A stretch of DNA of 64,000 nucleotides from positions 62,001 through 126,000 of the forward strand of contig NZ_KE159720.1 of assembly GCF_000403455.2 (NCBI RefSeq). The letters run 5' to 3'. The notes beneath the pieces are model-generated. The model saw nothing but the letters and a program-made list of their open reading frames with translations, was not told the origin of the DNA and did no database searches. This DNA comes from Dorea sp. 5-2 (GTDB taxonomy: Bacteria > Bacillota > Clostridia > Lachnospirales > Lachnospiraceae). Made by a program: the position numbers and the translations under genes. Below are positions 17,883 to 26,001 of the stretch, piece after piece (positions within the stretch are counted from its first letter, which is position 1; every line of letters starts with the position of its first letter).

Positions 17883-19322
17883 ATGGCAAAGGAAAAGATG
17901 GTTAAAAACATCACATCGCGTGAAGAGAATTTTGCTCAGTGGTATACGGATGTGGTACGAGAGGCAGAGTTGTGTGATTATTCCAGCGTTAAGGGGTGCC
18001 TGAACTACCTCCCGAACGGATATGCGATCTGGGAGCTGATACAGGCGGATCTTGACAGAAGGTTCAAGGAGACGGGAGTAGAGAACGTATCCCTTCCGCT
18101 TCTGATCCCGGAGTCCCTTCTGGAGAAAGAAGCAGAGCATGTGGACGGTTTTGCACCGGAGGTAGCGTGGGTGACGCACGGCGGTATGGAGAGGCTGCAG
18201 GAGAGACTGTGTATCCGTCCGACATCAGAAACCTTATTCTGCGATCTGTGGGCAAGGACTGTGAAGTCCTACAGAGATCTTCCGAAGGTATGGAACCAGT
18301 GGAATTCCGTGCTGCGCTGGGAGAAGACTACAAGACCGTTCCTGCGTTCCAGAGAGTTCCTGTGGCAGGAGGGACATACCATCCATGCAACCTACGAAGA
18401 AGCAGAGGAGCGTACGATCCAGATGCTCCGTGTATATGAGGATTGCTACAAAGAGACGCTGGCGATCCCGTTCGTATCCGGAAGAAAGGCTGAACATGAG
18501 AAGTTCGCCGGAGCGCAGGATACTTATACGATCGAAGCTCTGATGCATGACGGCAAGGCGCTGCAGTCTGCGACCAGCCATTTCTTCGGAAGCGGTTTCC
18601 CGGATGCATTTGATATTAAATATGTAGATAAGAATAACGAGCTGCACAGTGTATATGAGACTTCTTGGGGATGGTCTACAAGAAGTCTCGGCGCGCTGAT
18701 CATGGTTCACGGCGACGACGACGGACTGGTGCTGCCTCCGCATGTAGCTCCGGTAGAATGCCGCGTGATCCCGATCGCACAGCACAAAGAAGGCGTTCTT
18801 GATAAGGCGCACGAACTTCTCGGCGAGCTTAAGAAGGCGGGCTACAGAGTGAGGATCGACGATTCTGAGAAGAGCCCGGGATGGAAGTTCGCTGAGCAGG
18901 AGATGCTTGGTATCCCGACACGTATTGAGATCGGTCCAAAGGATCTGGAGAAGAACCAGGTGATCGTGGTACGCCGTGATACCCGCGAGAAGACCGTGGT
19001 TTCCATGGATGAGATCACAGTGAAGCTTCGCGAGATCTTAGAGACCATGCAGCAGGATATGTATGACCGGGCATGCGAGTTCCTGAACAGCCATATCGAC
19101 ACTGCGGTTACGATGGACGAGATGACAGAGAAGTTCAAGGCAAACCGCGGATTCGTGAAGGCATGCTGGTGCGGAGATCCGGAGTGTGAAGGCGAAGTGA
19201 AGTATGTGACCGGCGGAGCAGCAACCAGATGCCTGATCGAGGATGAAGAGATGATCTCGGATAAATGTATCTGGTGCGGTAAGCCTGCGAAGCATATGGC
19301 TTACTGGGGCAAGTCCTATTAA
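17883..19322 (+). CDS. proS: Proline--tRNA ligase, archaeal/eukaryotic type
   Basis: Class II synthetase that charges tRNA-Pro. The 479-residue length and absence of the inserted editing domain mark the short ProS type 3. Motifs include RPTSET at 112-117, motif 2 RSREFLWQEGHT at about 155-166, and motif 3 with GWSTRSLGAL. The C-terminal domain has zinc-site cysteines (CWCGDPEC at about 428, CIWCG near the end) and finishes with the characteristic Tyr. It is governed by the proline T-box directly upstream. The start follows AAGGAGAAGAG-like purines, and the gene is monocistronic, ended by a hairpin. Confidence 0.96.
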   Translation: MAKEKMVKNITSREENFAQWYTDVVREAELCDYSSVKGCLNYLPNGYAIWELIQADLDRRFKETGVENVSLPLLIPESLLEKEAEHVDGFAPEVAWVTHGGMERLQERLCIRPTSETLFCDLWARTVKSYRDLPKVWNQWNSVLRWEKTTRPFLRSREFLWQEGHTIHATYEEAEERTIQMLRVYEDCYKETLAIPFVSGRKAEHEKFAGAQDTYTIEALMHDGKALQSATSHFFGSGFPDAFDIKYVDKNNELHSVYETSWGWSTRSLGALIMVHGDDDGLVLPPHVAPVECRVIPIAQHKEGVLDKAHELLGELKKAGYRVRIDDSEKSPGWKFAEQEMLGIPTRIEIGPKDLEKNQVIVVRRDTREKTVVSMDEITVKLREILETMQQDMYDRACEFLNSHIDTAVTMDEMTEKFKANRGFVKACWCGDPECEGEVKYVTGGAATRCLIEDEEMISDKCIWCGKPAKHMAYWGKSY

Positions 19323-19344
19323 GAAAATATAGAGCATAATGAAG

Positions 19345-19384
19345 CTGCCGCAAGAGACGTAGATGGATCTTGCGGCAGTTTTGA
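19345..19384 (+). terminator. Intrinsic terminator after proS
   Basis: CTGCCGCAAGA (19345-19355) pairs perfectly with TCTTGCGGCAG (19368-19378), followed by TTTTG. Confidence 0.85.
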
Positions 19385-19392
19385 TTGATGAA

Positions 19393-19404
19393 GAACAAAT
19401 GTTC
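19393..19404. promoter_or_regulatory. LexA/DinR-type SOS box
   Basis: GAACAAATGTTC matches the Firmicutes SOS consensus GAAC-RNRY-GTTC exactly in the core; the 3' flank G also fits and the 5' flank is A. It ends 9 bp before the -35 element of the Panacea-domain gene, a normal repressor position. Confidence 0.6.
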
Positions 19405-19413
19405 GGTTTTGGA

Positions 19414-19442
19414 TTGACATATAATCTTGTATATGCTATGAT
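19414..19442 (+). promoter_or_regulatory. Sigma-A promoter of the Panacea-domain module
   Basis: TTGACA (19414-19419), 17-bp spacer, TATGAT (19437-19442). It is next to the SOS box and about 70 bp before the coding start. Confidence 0.7.
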
Positions 19443-19514
19443 TTTTGTATAGATTTATTGGTTCGATCGGTCGTTGAAAGAGTAGCCTGTAGGAGAATGA
19501 AAGTAGGTGTTTAT

Positions 19515-19988
19515 ATGGGAAGATATCATGCAATTGACATTGCGAGATGGTTTATTCACAGAAATGATGAAGATGTAAAAAACGGAGAGGATGAAAAGAT
19601 GACCCTTCTTAAATTACTCAAGCTTCTGTACTATGCGGAAGGGTGTTCGCTTGCGTTAAATAAGGGATCGCTGTTTAGCGAAAAGATCGTAGCATGGGAA
19701 CATGGTCCTGTAGTAGAGGAAGTCTGGAGAAAATTTGACGACGCGTATAATCTGGATGTGGCTGCTTCGGACATGGAGGGTAGCTTATCTGGGATCAGTG
19801 ATGAAGATGATGCTTTGCTTGAAGATGTATATGCCGTTTTTGGGAAGTATTCGGCATTAGGTTTGAGGAATAAGACGCATGCTGAAAGTCCGTGGTTAGA
19901 CGCTAAGCATGGAGGGATGAGATTTAATTCGGAGATTCCCAGACAATCTATTGTAAAGTATTTTAAGGAGAATTATGTCAAGAGCTAA
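19515..19988 (+). CDS. Panacea-domain (DUF4065, SocA/GepA-like) antitoxin candidate
   Basis: A 157-residue protein of the Panacea/DUF4065 type: DIARWFI near the start, then the family core LLKLLKLLYYAEGCSLAL and AWEHGPVVEEVWRKF. Panacea domains are known as antitoxin parts that neutralise many unrelated toxins and as phage-associated proteins. The frame is open upstream to a TTG at 19458 and an ATG at 19497; I chose 19515 because AGTAGGTG precedes it and the family N-terminus starts there. The 3' end overlaps the next gene by 14 bp, typical of toxin-antitoxin pairs. Base composition is more AT-rich than the flanks, hinting at transfer. Confidence 0.8.
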   Translation: MGRYHAIDIARWFIHRNDEDVKNGEDEKMTLLKLLKLLYYAEGCSLALNKGSLFSEKIVAWEHGPVVEEVWRKFDDAYNLDVAASDMEGSLSGISDEDDALLEDVYAVFGKYSALGLRNKTHAESPWLDAKHGGMRFNSEIPRQSIVKYFKENYVKS

Positions 19989-20343
19989 GGATACGCAAAA
20001 AGATTTTATAGATAAACAAGTCGAAGAGCGGATAAGACAAACCTGGGCTGAAAAGAACGTTTCGATTAGTTTTGAGCATGAATTGCCGAATGATCATTAT
20101 AGTCCTGACGGCATTAAGGATAAAAACGATAGATTGCTATTCTACGAACATTTCAGAGAGAAGATGAAATATATGACAAGCAAGACTTGGAAGGATTTCG
20201 GTAAGGAAAATAAAAGAACTGGCTATGAAACCCTTCCGCTAAAACAATTTAATAAAAATATGCAATCATCTTTGAAGAATACAAATATTGTTAGTCAATA
20301 TTCCTGCGGTACACGCTTGGGAGCGTGCCGTACCGTTTCTTGA
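19975..20343 (+). CDS. Unrecognised partner of the Panacea protein, possibly 3'-truncated toxin
   Basis: A 122-residue charged protein of unknown family starting MSRAKDTQKDFIDKQ, with no membrane segment or catalytic motif that I recognise. Its start overlaps the Panacea gene by 14 bp after AAGGAG, so the two are translationally coupled. The last about 17 codons run antisense into the 3' end of the AraC-type gene (stop at 20291), and the final residues (about SCGTRLGACRTVS) look like read-through rather than a conserved end. The gene may therefore have lost its original 3' part by recombination at about 20290. If the pair is a toxin-antitoxin system this is the toxin side; that is inference. 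Confidence 0.6.
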   Translation: MSRAKDTQKDFIDKQVEERIRQTWAEKNVSISFEHELPNDHYSPDGIKDKNDRLLFYEHFREKMKYMTSKTWKDFGKENKRTGYETLPLKQFNKNMQSSLKNTNIVSQYSCGTRLGACRTVS

Positions 20344-21112
20344 ATAGCTTTGAGAAAGCTTTGTTATTTGGAAAACCATTGCTGTAAGCGATCGCTCCGA
20401 TGGGGAGCTGTGTCTCTGTCAGGTCTTTTGCCGCGTGTTCAAGGCGGATATCATCCAGACATGTCTTGTAATTTGTCTTTGCATATTTCCGAAACATTCT
20501 TGACAGGTAAGCCGGTGAATAACCGAATGTCCTGGCGAGTATTTCCAGTGAGAGTTCTTCTTTATAATTTTCTTTCATATAAGAAGTGATCAGCGAGAGC
20601 GCGTCTAGTTTACGGTGCTTCCGGATGACTTTTTCATCTACGTCGGTTTCCCGGTATTTTGTTACAAGGATGTAGAGCAGCAGATAGAACTGGCTCTGTA
20701 CCTTTAATTCATAGCCGCACTGTTTTTCTTCGTATCTGCGGTACATATCCTGGATCAGCCGCATGGGTTCTTCGTCCTGAAGATGGGAAGAAGTGGAGAA
20801 ATAGATGAACTTCTCGTCTGTATAATATCTTTCGAACGTGGAAAGCGGGATCTGCAGTACCACGGTCCGGTTTGGTTTTGGGGAGGAGACGGAGTGTACC
20901 TCGTTGGAATTCACGAGCATGAATTCGCCTGGGGTGAGGGGATAGCGTTTTTCATCGACATAGAATTCCAGTTCGCCTTCAAAGAGCGCGAAGATCTCGA
21001 TGGATCTGTGCCAGTGCTTTTCGCGCATATAGCCGCCGTCTTTTCCTTCGAATATGAACATCTTAAATGGTATGTCGTCGTTGGGGACGATGATCTCGTG
21101 TGAATAGGGCAT
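20291..21112 (-). CDS. AraC-family transcriptional regulator
   Basis: N-terminal cupin-like sensor (about 10-110, including the HWHRSIEIFALFEGELEFYVD region) and C-terminal pair of AraC helix-turn-helices (about 170-270; LSLEILARTFGYSPAYLSRMF, then PIGAIAYSNGFPNNKAFSKLF). The frame extends to 21196, but the ATG at 21112 follows AAAAGGAG and gives the natural 273-residue form. The pfkB-type kinase gene is directly upstream on the same strand, and the arabinose genes start about 1.1 kb to the right in the other direction. It probably controls one or both of these. The bound sugar is unknown. Confidence 0.9.
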   Translation of the reverse strand: MPYSHEIIVPNDDIPFKMFIFEGKDGGYMREKHWHRSIEIFALFEGELEFYVDEKRYPLTPGEFMLVNSNEVHSVSSPKPNRTVVLQIPLSTFERYYTDEKFIYFSTSSHLQDEEPMRLIQDMYRRYEEKQCGYELKVQSQFYLLLYILVTKYRETDVDEKVIRKHRKLDALSLITSYMKENYKEELSLEILARTFGYSPAYLSRMFRKYAKTNYKTCLDDIRLEHAAKDLTETQLPIGAIAYSNGFPNNKAFSKLFKKRYGTLPSVYRRNID

Positions 21113-21135
21113 AGTATCGCTCCTTTTGTGATGGT

Positions 21136-22056
21136 TTAATGAGGCTGCGGGATCCAGTCGGATGCGCCGATGACGCCGACGGCTTTTGCGCCGCATTCAT
21201 TGGCGTATTGTGCACATTCCCGCAGGGTTCGCCCTTCTGACAGTGCGAAGAGGAAGCCTGCCGCGAAGCTGTCTCCTGCTCCTGTCGTGTCAATACACGT
21301 TACGCCGGCTTCGGCAGGCAGCAGATAGGCCTCGCAATGGTTCGTCACCAGGCACCCTTTTGCGCCGCACTTGATGATCACATTCTTGACGCCGGTTCTA
21401 AGAAGCGCTTTCGCGGCTTCCGTAACGGTGCTTTTCCCGGTAAGCAGCAGGGCTTCTTCTTCGTTGGGGAGCAGATAATCCACATAAGAGAATGCTTCTG
21501 CCATATCCTCTGCCGTCTCGTGATTCTTGCACTTTGTCATGTCCGCGCACACGATCTTTCCCTGGTGCTTGGCGCAGGCGAAGATATGGCGCAGATCTTT
21601 TGCCCTGATCTGCGGAAATACGAAGATACTGGCGAAGCAGACGATCTTCGCGCTTACAGGGAAGGGCAGGTGTATGTCATTTGGACACAGCTGTCTTAAG
21701 CTTCCTCTTTCATTCGTAAGGAAGCTTCGCCTCCCGTCCGGTTGTACGAGTACGACATTGACGCCTGTCGTCATGCCGTCCCGCAGGCAGTCTGGGGAAA
21801 GCAGGATGCCTTCCCGGTTACAATGTTCGAGAAGATATTGTCCGGCGTGATCGCTGCCGATCACGGTGTCTAAGAGGACGGTCTTGCCTAAGCGTGCAAG
21901 TACCGTAGCTTCGTTCAGTGCGTCGGCGCCTGTGGACATACGGATGTCCTCGGCTGGATAGGAGCCTGTCCGGAATACCGCTTCATCTGCCGGACGGACG
22001 AGTATGTCGATGATCGCGGCTCCGATTATGATGATCTCAGCTTCTTTTTTTCCCAT
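21136..22056 (-). CDS. PfkB/ribokinase-family carbohydrate kinase
   Basis: A 306-residue sugar kinase with both PfkB signatures: the N-terminal GADALNEATVLARLG region and the C-terminal anion-hole motif DTTGAGDSFAAGF (about 255-267) that holds the catalytic Asp. It phosphorylates a sugar or nucleoside with ATP in the cytoplasm; the family covers ribose, fructose, KDG and others, so the substrate is open. It is read just before the AraC-type gene (23 bp apart) and divergently from the DUF4867-GH51 operon, suggesting work in the same pentose regulon. Confidence 0.85.
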   Translation of the reverse strand: MGKKEAEIIIIGAAIIDILVRPADEAVFRTGSYPAEDIRMSTGADALNEATVLARLGKTVLLDTVIGSDHAGQYLLEHCNREGILLSPDCLRDGMTTGVNVVLVQPDGRRSFLTNERGSLRQLCPNDIHLPFPVSAKIVCFASIFVFPQIRAKDLRHIFACAKHQGKIVCADMTKCKNHETAEDMAEAFSYVDYLLPNEEEALLLTGKSTVTEAAKALLRTGVKNVIIKCGAKGCLVTNHCEAYLLPAEAGVTCIDTTGAGDSFAAGFLFALSEGRTLRECAQYANECGAKAVGVIGASDWIPQPH

Positions 22057-22189
22057 GTCATTTTCCTTTCTGGCAGGTGATCGGTTATTTGTTATCGCAT
22101 ATAGTTATCATAGCATGCTTCTGGAAGGATATAAAGTGCCTGAAATAAAAAAAGGACAAAAATATGCCATAAAAGGGCTAATTATTGCG

Positions 22190-22218
22190 TTGTAAGCAAT
22201 GAAATAAGTTGATAAAAT
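22190..22218 (+). promoter_or_regulatory. Possible sigma-A promoter of the arabinose operon
   Basis: TTGTAA (22190-22195), a 17-bp spacer and TAAAAT (22213-22218), about 38 bp before the DUF4867 gene. The rest of this 200-bp divergent gap is AT-rich with no other clear signal. Confidence 0.4.
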
Positions 22219-22256
22219 GACCTTAACATATAGAAGATGATAAGGAGGGGAATGCT

Positions 22257-22883
22257 ATGGAGATTCAGAAAGTAACAGACGCTTCGTTTGGCGTCTATGG
22301 GAAGGTGCTGGCGGGATATGATCTTACGGAGATGCTGGAGGTGATGAGCCACACGCCGTGCCCGGCGGATGATGTGGTCTATGTGCCGGGAATGGATGAG
22401 CTAGAGGCGCTTCCGGCGGCAAAGGAGCTTAGGGAACGGGCGTATGGCGGTCTGCCGGTCCAGGTCGGATATTGCAACGGGAATAACAGGAAGCTTAACG
22501 CGGTGGAATATCACCGTTCCTCAGAGATTGATATCGCGCAGACAGATCTGGTCCTTTTGCTTGGAAGGCAGCAGGATATAGAAGAGGACTATACCTATGA
22601 CACGTCGAAGATAGAAGCTTTTTATGTGCCTGCGGGTACGGCGGTGGAATTATATGCGACGACGCTGCATTATGCCCCATGTACGGCAGAAGGCGGCGGA
22701 TTCCGGTGTGTCATCGTATTGCCGGCAGATACGAACCGGGAGCTTGATTTTACACCTTTGGCAGAAGGGGAAGACCGCCTGGTCACAGCGAAGAACAAAT
22801 GGCTGATCGCACATGAGGAAGCGGGTATTGAAGGGGCTTTCTGCGGACTTAAGGGAGAGAATATAACGTTAAAGGAATCGTAG
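22257..22883 (+). CDS. DUF4867 family protein
   Basis: A 208-residue soluble protein that I recognise as DUF4867, of unknown function. The central part (about 95-160, including VEYHRSSEIDI and FYVPAGTAVELYATTLHYAPC) reads like a cupin-type beta-barrel with possible His/Glu ligands, as in sugar isomerases or ureidoglycolate-lyase-like proteins. It is the first gene of the GH51-isomerase-xylulokinase operon, 41 bp before the GH51 start, so a role as an accessory sugar isomerase, mutarotase or epimerase in pentose use is plausible but unproven. The start follows AAGGAGGGG. Confidence 0.7.
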   Translation: MEIQKVTDASFGVYGKVLAGYDLTEMLEVMSHTPCPADDVVYVPGMDELEALPAAKELRERAYGGLPVQVGYCNGNNRKLNAVEYHRSSEIDIAQTDLVLLLGRQQDIEEDYTYDTSKIEAFYVPAGTAVELYATTLHYAPCTAEGGGFRCVIVLPADTNRELDFTPLAEGEDRLVTAKNKWLIAHEEAGIEGAFCGLKGENITLKES

Positions 22884-22924
22884 TATTGGAGGCAGAGTGT
22901 TATTGGTGAAAGGAGGCGGTTGTT

Positions 22925-24421
22925 TTGGAGCTGCATGTGCTGAAGGAACGGCAGTTGGGAAAGAGGGATCCTATGATATACGGACACTTTATCGAACATT
23001 TTCACCGGCAGATCTACGGCGGTGTGTACGATCCGGGGAATCCGCTGTCCGATGAAGATGGTTTCCGGACGGATGTATTGGAAGCGATGAGGAAGATCAA
23101 GGTTCCGGTCTTGAGATGGCCGGGAGGATGCTTCGTCTCTTCCTATCACTGGAAGAACGCCGTGGGCAGCAATAGAAAGCCTATGTTCGATAAGGCGTGG
23201 CGTGTGGAGGACCCGAATACATTCGGGACGGATGAATACATAAAGCTGTGCCGGAAGATTGGGTGCCAGCCGTATATCTGTACGAATGCAGGCACGGGAA
23301 CGGCGGAGGAGATGAGCGACTGGGTCGAGTACTGCAACCTGCCTTGCGAGGGAGAATTTGCAAAATGGCGGATCGAGAATGGATATGAGGAACCGCATGG
23401 AGTAAGATACTGGAGTATCGGGAACGAGAACTATGGTTCCTGGGAGATCGGAGCGAAGACAGCCGGGGAGTGGGGGCATCTGGTGGCGGAATCCGCTAAG
23501 ATGATCAAGCACGTGGATCCGACGACGGAGCTTACTGCCGCCGCGCTTGCAGATATCAACTGGAATATCCATCTGCTTGAGAGCAGCGGGCAATTCCTGG
23601 ACTGGATCTCGATCCATGAATACTGGGACGGGATCCATAACGATAATAATTATGCGGATTATGAGCAGGTTATGGCATATACGGCGAACCTGAATACCTC
23701 GATCGAGAAGGTGAGGGGGCTTCTTGCTGCGATGCAGCTTGATAAGAAGATCAAGATCGCATTCGACGAGTGGAATCTGAGAGGATGGTATCATCCGAAT
23801 GTGCATACGGTTCGGCAGGGAGTGACCAAGGAAGAATACCTGTATCCGAGAGACGAGAATGACGACAACACGAAGTATACGATGGCAGACGCAGTATTTA
23901 CCGCATGCTTCCTGAATACCTGCAACCGCAATTGCGATATCATAGGGATGGCGAATTTCGCGCCGATCGTGAATACCCGCGGATGCATCTATACATATCC
24001 GGAAGGGATCGTGTTAAGGAGCACCTACCATGTATTCGATCTGTATGTGAATTATCTCGGCGATCTTGTGTTGGACAGCTTTGGCTCAGAGCCGCCGCAG
24101 ATGGCCGTGAAGAGCAAGTCAGGCGAAGAGGTGACGGTTGACCAGTTGGATATCCTGGCGACGGCATTCGGGGACAGAGAAGGTTACGCCCTGGCAGTGG
24201 TGAATAAGAGCGCGGATCAGGCGGCAAAGATCACGGTAGACTTACGCGGAAGCGGACGGGCAGTCCGGTATTATATCTGCGGCAGCAGTCCGGAGAGTTA
24301 TAATGACGCAGGGCATACGGGAGTATCGGTCTTGTCCGAAGAACTGGGGATGTTTGAAGAGGGGATGAAGATAACGGTAGGCCCACACTCTGTGAATGTC
24401 ATTCAGATCGGAGTGGAATAA
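22925..24421 (+). CDS. Alpha-N-arabinofuranosidase, GH51
   Basis: Intracellular GH51 enzyme that removes L-arabinofuranose from arabino-oligosaccharides. The acid/base Glu is E168 in GNENYG, and the nucleophile is E282 in AFDEWN; RWPGGCF at 64-70 and EHFHRQIYGGVYDP at 24-37 are family hallmarks. There is no signal peptide, so substrates must be imported first. The C-terminal about 120 residues form the usual beta-sandwich. Translation starts at TTG after AAAGGAGG. It is placed right before the isomerase gene that would take up the released arabinose. 498 residues is the normal length. Confidence 0.93.
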   Translation: MELHVLKERQLGKRDPMIYGHFIEHFHRQIYGGVYDPGNPLSDEDGFRTDVLEAMRKIKVPVLRWPGGCFVSSYHWKNAVGSNRKPMFDKAWRVEDPNTFGTDEYIKLCRKIGCQPYICTNAGTGTAEEMSDWVEYCNLPCEGEFAKWRIENGYEEPHGVRYWSIGNENYGSWEIGAKTAGEWGHLVAESAKMIKHVDPTTELTAAALADINWNIHLLESSGQFLDWISIHEYWDGIHNDNNYADYEQVMAYTANLNTSIEKVRGLLAAMQLDKKIKIAFDEWNLRGWYHPNVHTVRQGVTKEEYLYPRDENDDNTKYTMADAVFTACFLNTCNRNCDIIGMANFAPIVNTRGCIYTYPEGIVLRSTYHVFDLYVNYLGDLVLDSFGSEPPQMAVKSKSGEEVTVDQLDILATAFGDREGYALAVVNKSADQAAKITVDLRGSGRAVRYYICGSSPESYNDAGHTGVSVLSEELGMFEEGMKITVGPHSVNVIQIGVE

Positions 24422-24467
24422 GAGTTATATTAATAAAATTATATTAATTAAAAGGAGGAGCAACATT

Positions 24468-25952
24468 ATGAGTAACATGCCAGAAGTGAAGGTAGGAGTA
24501 GTGGCGGTAAGCCGAGATTGTTTTCCGGAGAGCCTGTCTGTGACAAGAAGAGCGAATCTTATGAAAGCTTACACAGAGAAATACGGCGCGGAGGGGATCT
24601 ATGAGTGCCCGGTCTGCATCGTAGAGAGCGAGATCCATATGGTGCAGGCATTAGAAGACATCAAAGCGGCGGGGTGTAACGCCCTGGTGGTATATCTTGG
24701 AAATTTCGGCCCGGAGATCTCAGAGACACTGCTTGCGAAGCATTTTGAAGGACCGAAGATGTTCATTGCGGCGGCGGAAGAGAGCGGTGATAACCTGGTA
24801 CAGGGACGCGGAGACGCATACTGCGGTATGCTGAATGCGAGCTATAATCTGAAGCTTCGCAATGTGAAGGCATACATTCCGGAATATCCGGTAGGAGACG
24901 CGCAGGATTGTGCGGATATGATCCATGAATTCATTCCGATCGCAAGGGCGATCGTAGGTTTAAGTGAGCTCAAGATCATTAGTTTCGGTCCAAGGCCGCT
25001 GAATTTCCTTGCATGTAACGCGCCGATCAAGCAGCTGTATAACCTGGGGATCGAGATCGAGGAGAATTCAGAGCTTGATCTGTTTGAAGCATATAACAAG
25101 CACGCAGGGGACGAGAGGATCCCGGCGATCGTAAAAGAGATGGAAGAGGAGCTTGGCGCAGGCAATAAGAAGCCGGAGATCCTTGCAAAGCTTGCACAGT
25201 ATGAAATTACGCTGAAGGATTGGATCGAGGCGCATAAGGGATACCGTAAGTATGTTGCGGTCGCAGGGAAATGCTGGCCTGCATTCCAGACGCAGTTCGG
25301 ATTCGTTCCATGTTATGTGAACAGCCGCCTGACGGCGCAGGGAATCCCGGTATCATGCGAAGTAGATATCTACGGAGCGCTGAGTGAATTCATCGGAACA
25401 GTGGTAAGCGACGATGTGGTAACACTTCTGGATATCAACAATTCCGTTCCGAAAGATATGTACGAAGCGGAGATCAAGGATAAATACGACTATACACTGC
25501 AGGATACGTTCATGGGCTTCCACTGCGGCAATACGGCGTCAAAGAAGCTGTCCTTCTGCGAGATGAAGTATCAGATGATCATGGCAAGGACGCTGCCGGA
25601 AGAAGTGACCCAGGGAACATTGGAAGGCGATATCGTTCCCGGCGATATCACATTCTATCGTCTGCAGAGTACGGCGGATAACAAGCTGCGCGCTTATATC
25701 GCCCACGGAGAAGTGCTTCCGGTTGCGTCACGTTCCTTCGGAGGAGTCGGTGTATTCGCGATCCCGGAGATGGGCAGATTCTACCGCCATGTATTGATCG
25801 AGGGCGGATATCCGCATCATGGGGCGGTTGCGTTCGGGCATCATGGAAAGGCTCTCTTTGAAGTATTCAAGTATATCGGCGTGCCGGTAGAGGAGATCGG
25901 ATACAATCAGCCGGCAGGCGTGAGATATCCTACGGAGAATCCCTGGAGATAA
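24468..25952 (+). CDS. L-fucose/L-arabinose isomerase family protein
   Basis: A 494-residue sugar isomerase of the FucI/AraA fold, converting an aldose to a ketose with a divalent metal. Recognisable parts are the N-terminal VGVVAVSRDCFPESL strand, the metal-site region around CEVDIYGALSEF (about 300) and the C-terminal HHGAVAFGHHGKAL. It is not the classical AraA or FucI, so substrate specificity (arabinose, xylose, fucose) is inferred from the GH51 and kinase neighbours. An upstream ATG at 24396 lies inside the GH51 gene; the ATG at 24468 follows AAAAGGAGGAG and is preferred. Confidence 0.82.
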   Translation: MSNMPEVKVGVVAVSRDCFPESLSVTRRANLMKAYTEKYGAEGIYECPVCIVESEIHMVQALEDIKAAGCNALVVYLGNFGPEISETLLAKHFEGPKMFIAAAEESGDNLVQGRGDAYCGMLNASYNLKLRNVKAYIPEYPVGDAQDCADMIHEFIPIARAIVGLSELKIISFGPRPLNFLACNAPIKQLYNLGIEIEENSELDLFEAYNKHAGDERIPAIVKEMEEELGAGNKKPEILAKLAQYEITLKDWIEAHKGYRKYVAVAGKCWPAFQTQFGFVPCYVNSRLTAQGIPVSCEVDIYGALSEFIGTVVSDDVVTLLDINNSVPKDMYEAEIKDKYDYTLQDTFMGFHCGNTASKKLSFCEMKYQMIMARTLPEEVTQGTLEGDIVPGDITFYRLQSTADNKLRAYIAHGEVLPVASRSFGGVGVFAIPEMGRFYRHVLIEGGYPHHGAVAFGHHGKALFEVFKYIGVPVEEIGYNQPAGVRYPTENPWR

Positions 25953-26001
25953 TTATTACCGCGAAGCAGCGAGATATATAGGAGACAGGAGGACATAAAG
26001 A

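Noticed and set aside
19458..19514. Longer start (TTG at 19458 or ATG at 19497) for the Panacea gene
   Set aside because: The added residues do not fit the family N-terminus, and the ATG at 19515 has the better-spaced ribosome site.
22670..23806. Long open frame (378 codons) on the - strand
   Set aside because: It is antisense to the well-supported DUF4867 and GH51 genes, is rich in residues that arise from reversed codon bias, and has no recognisable domain.
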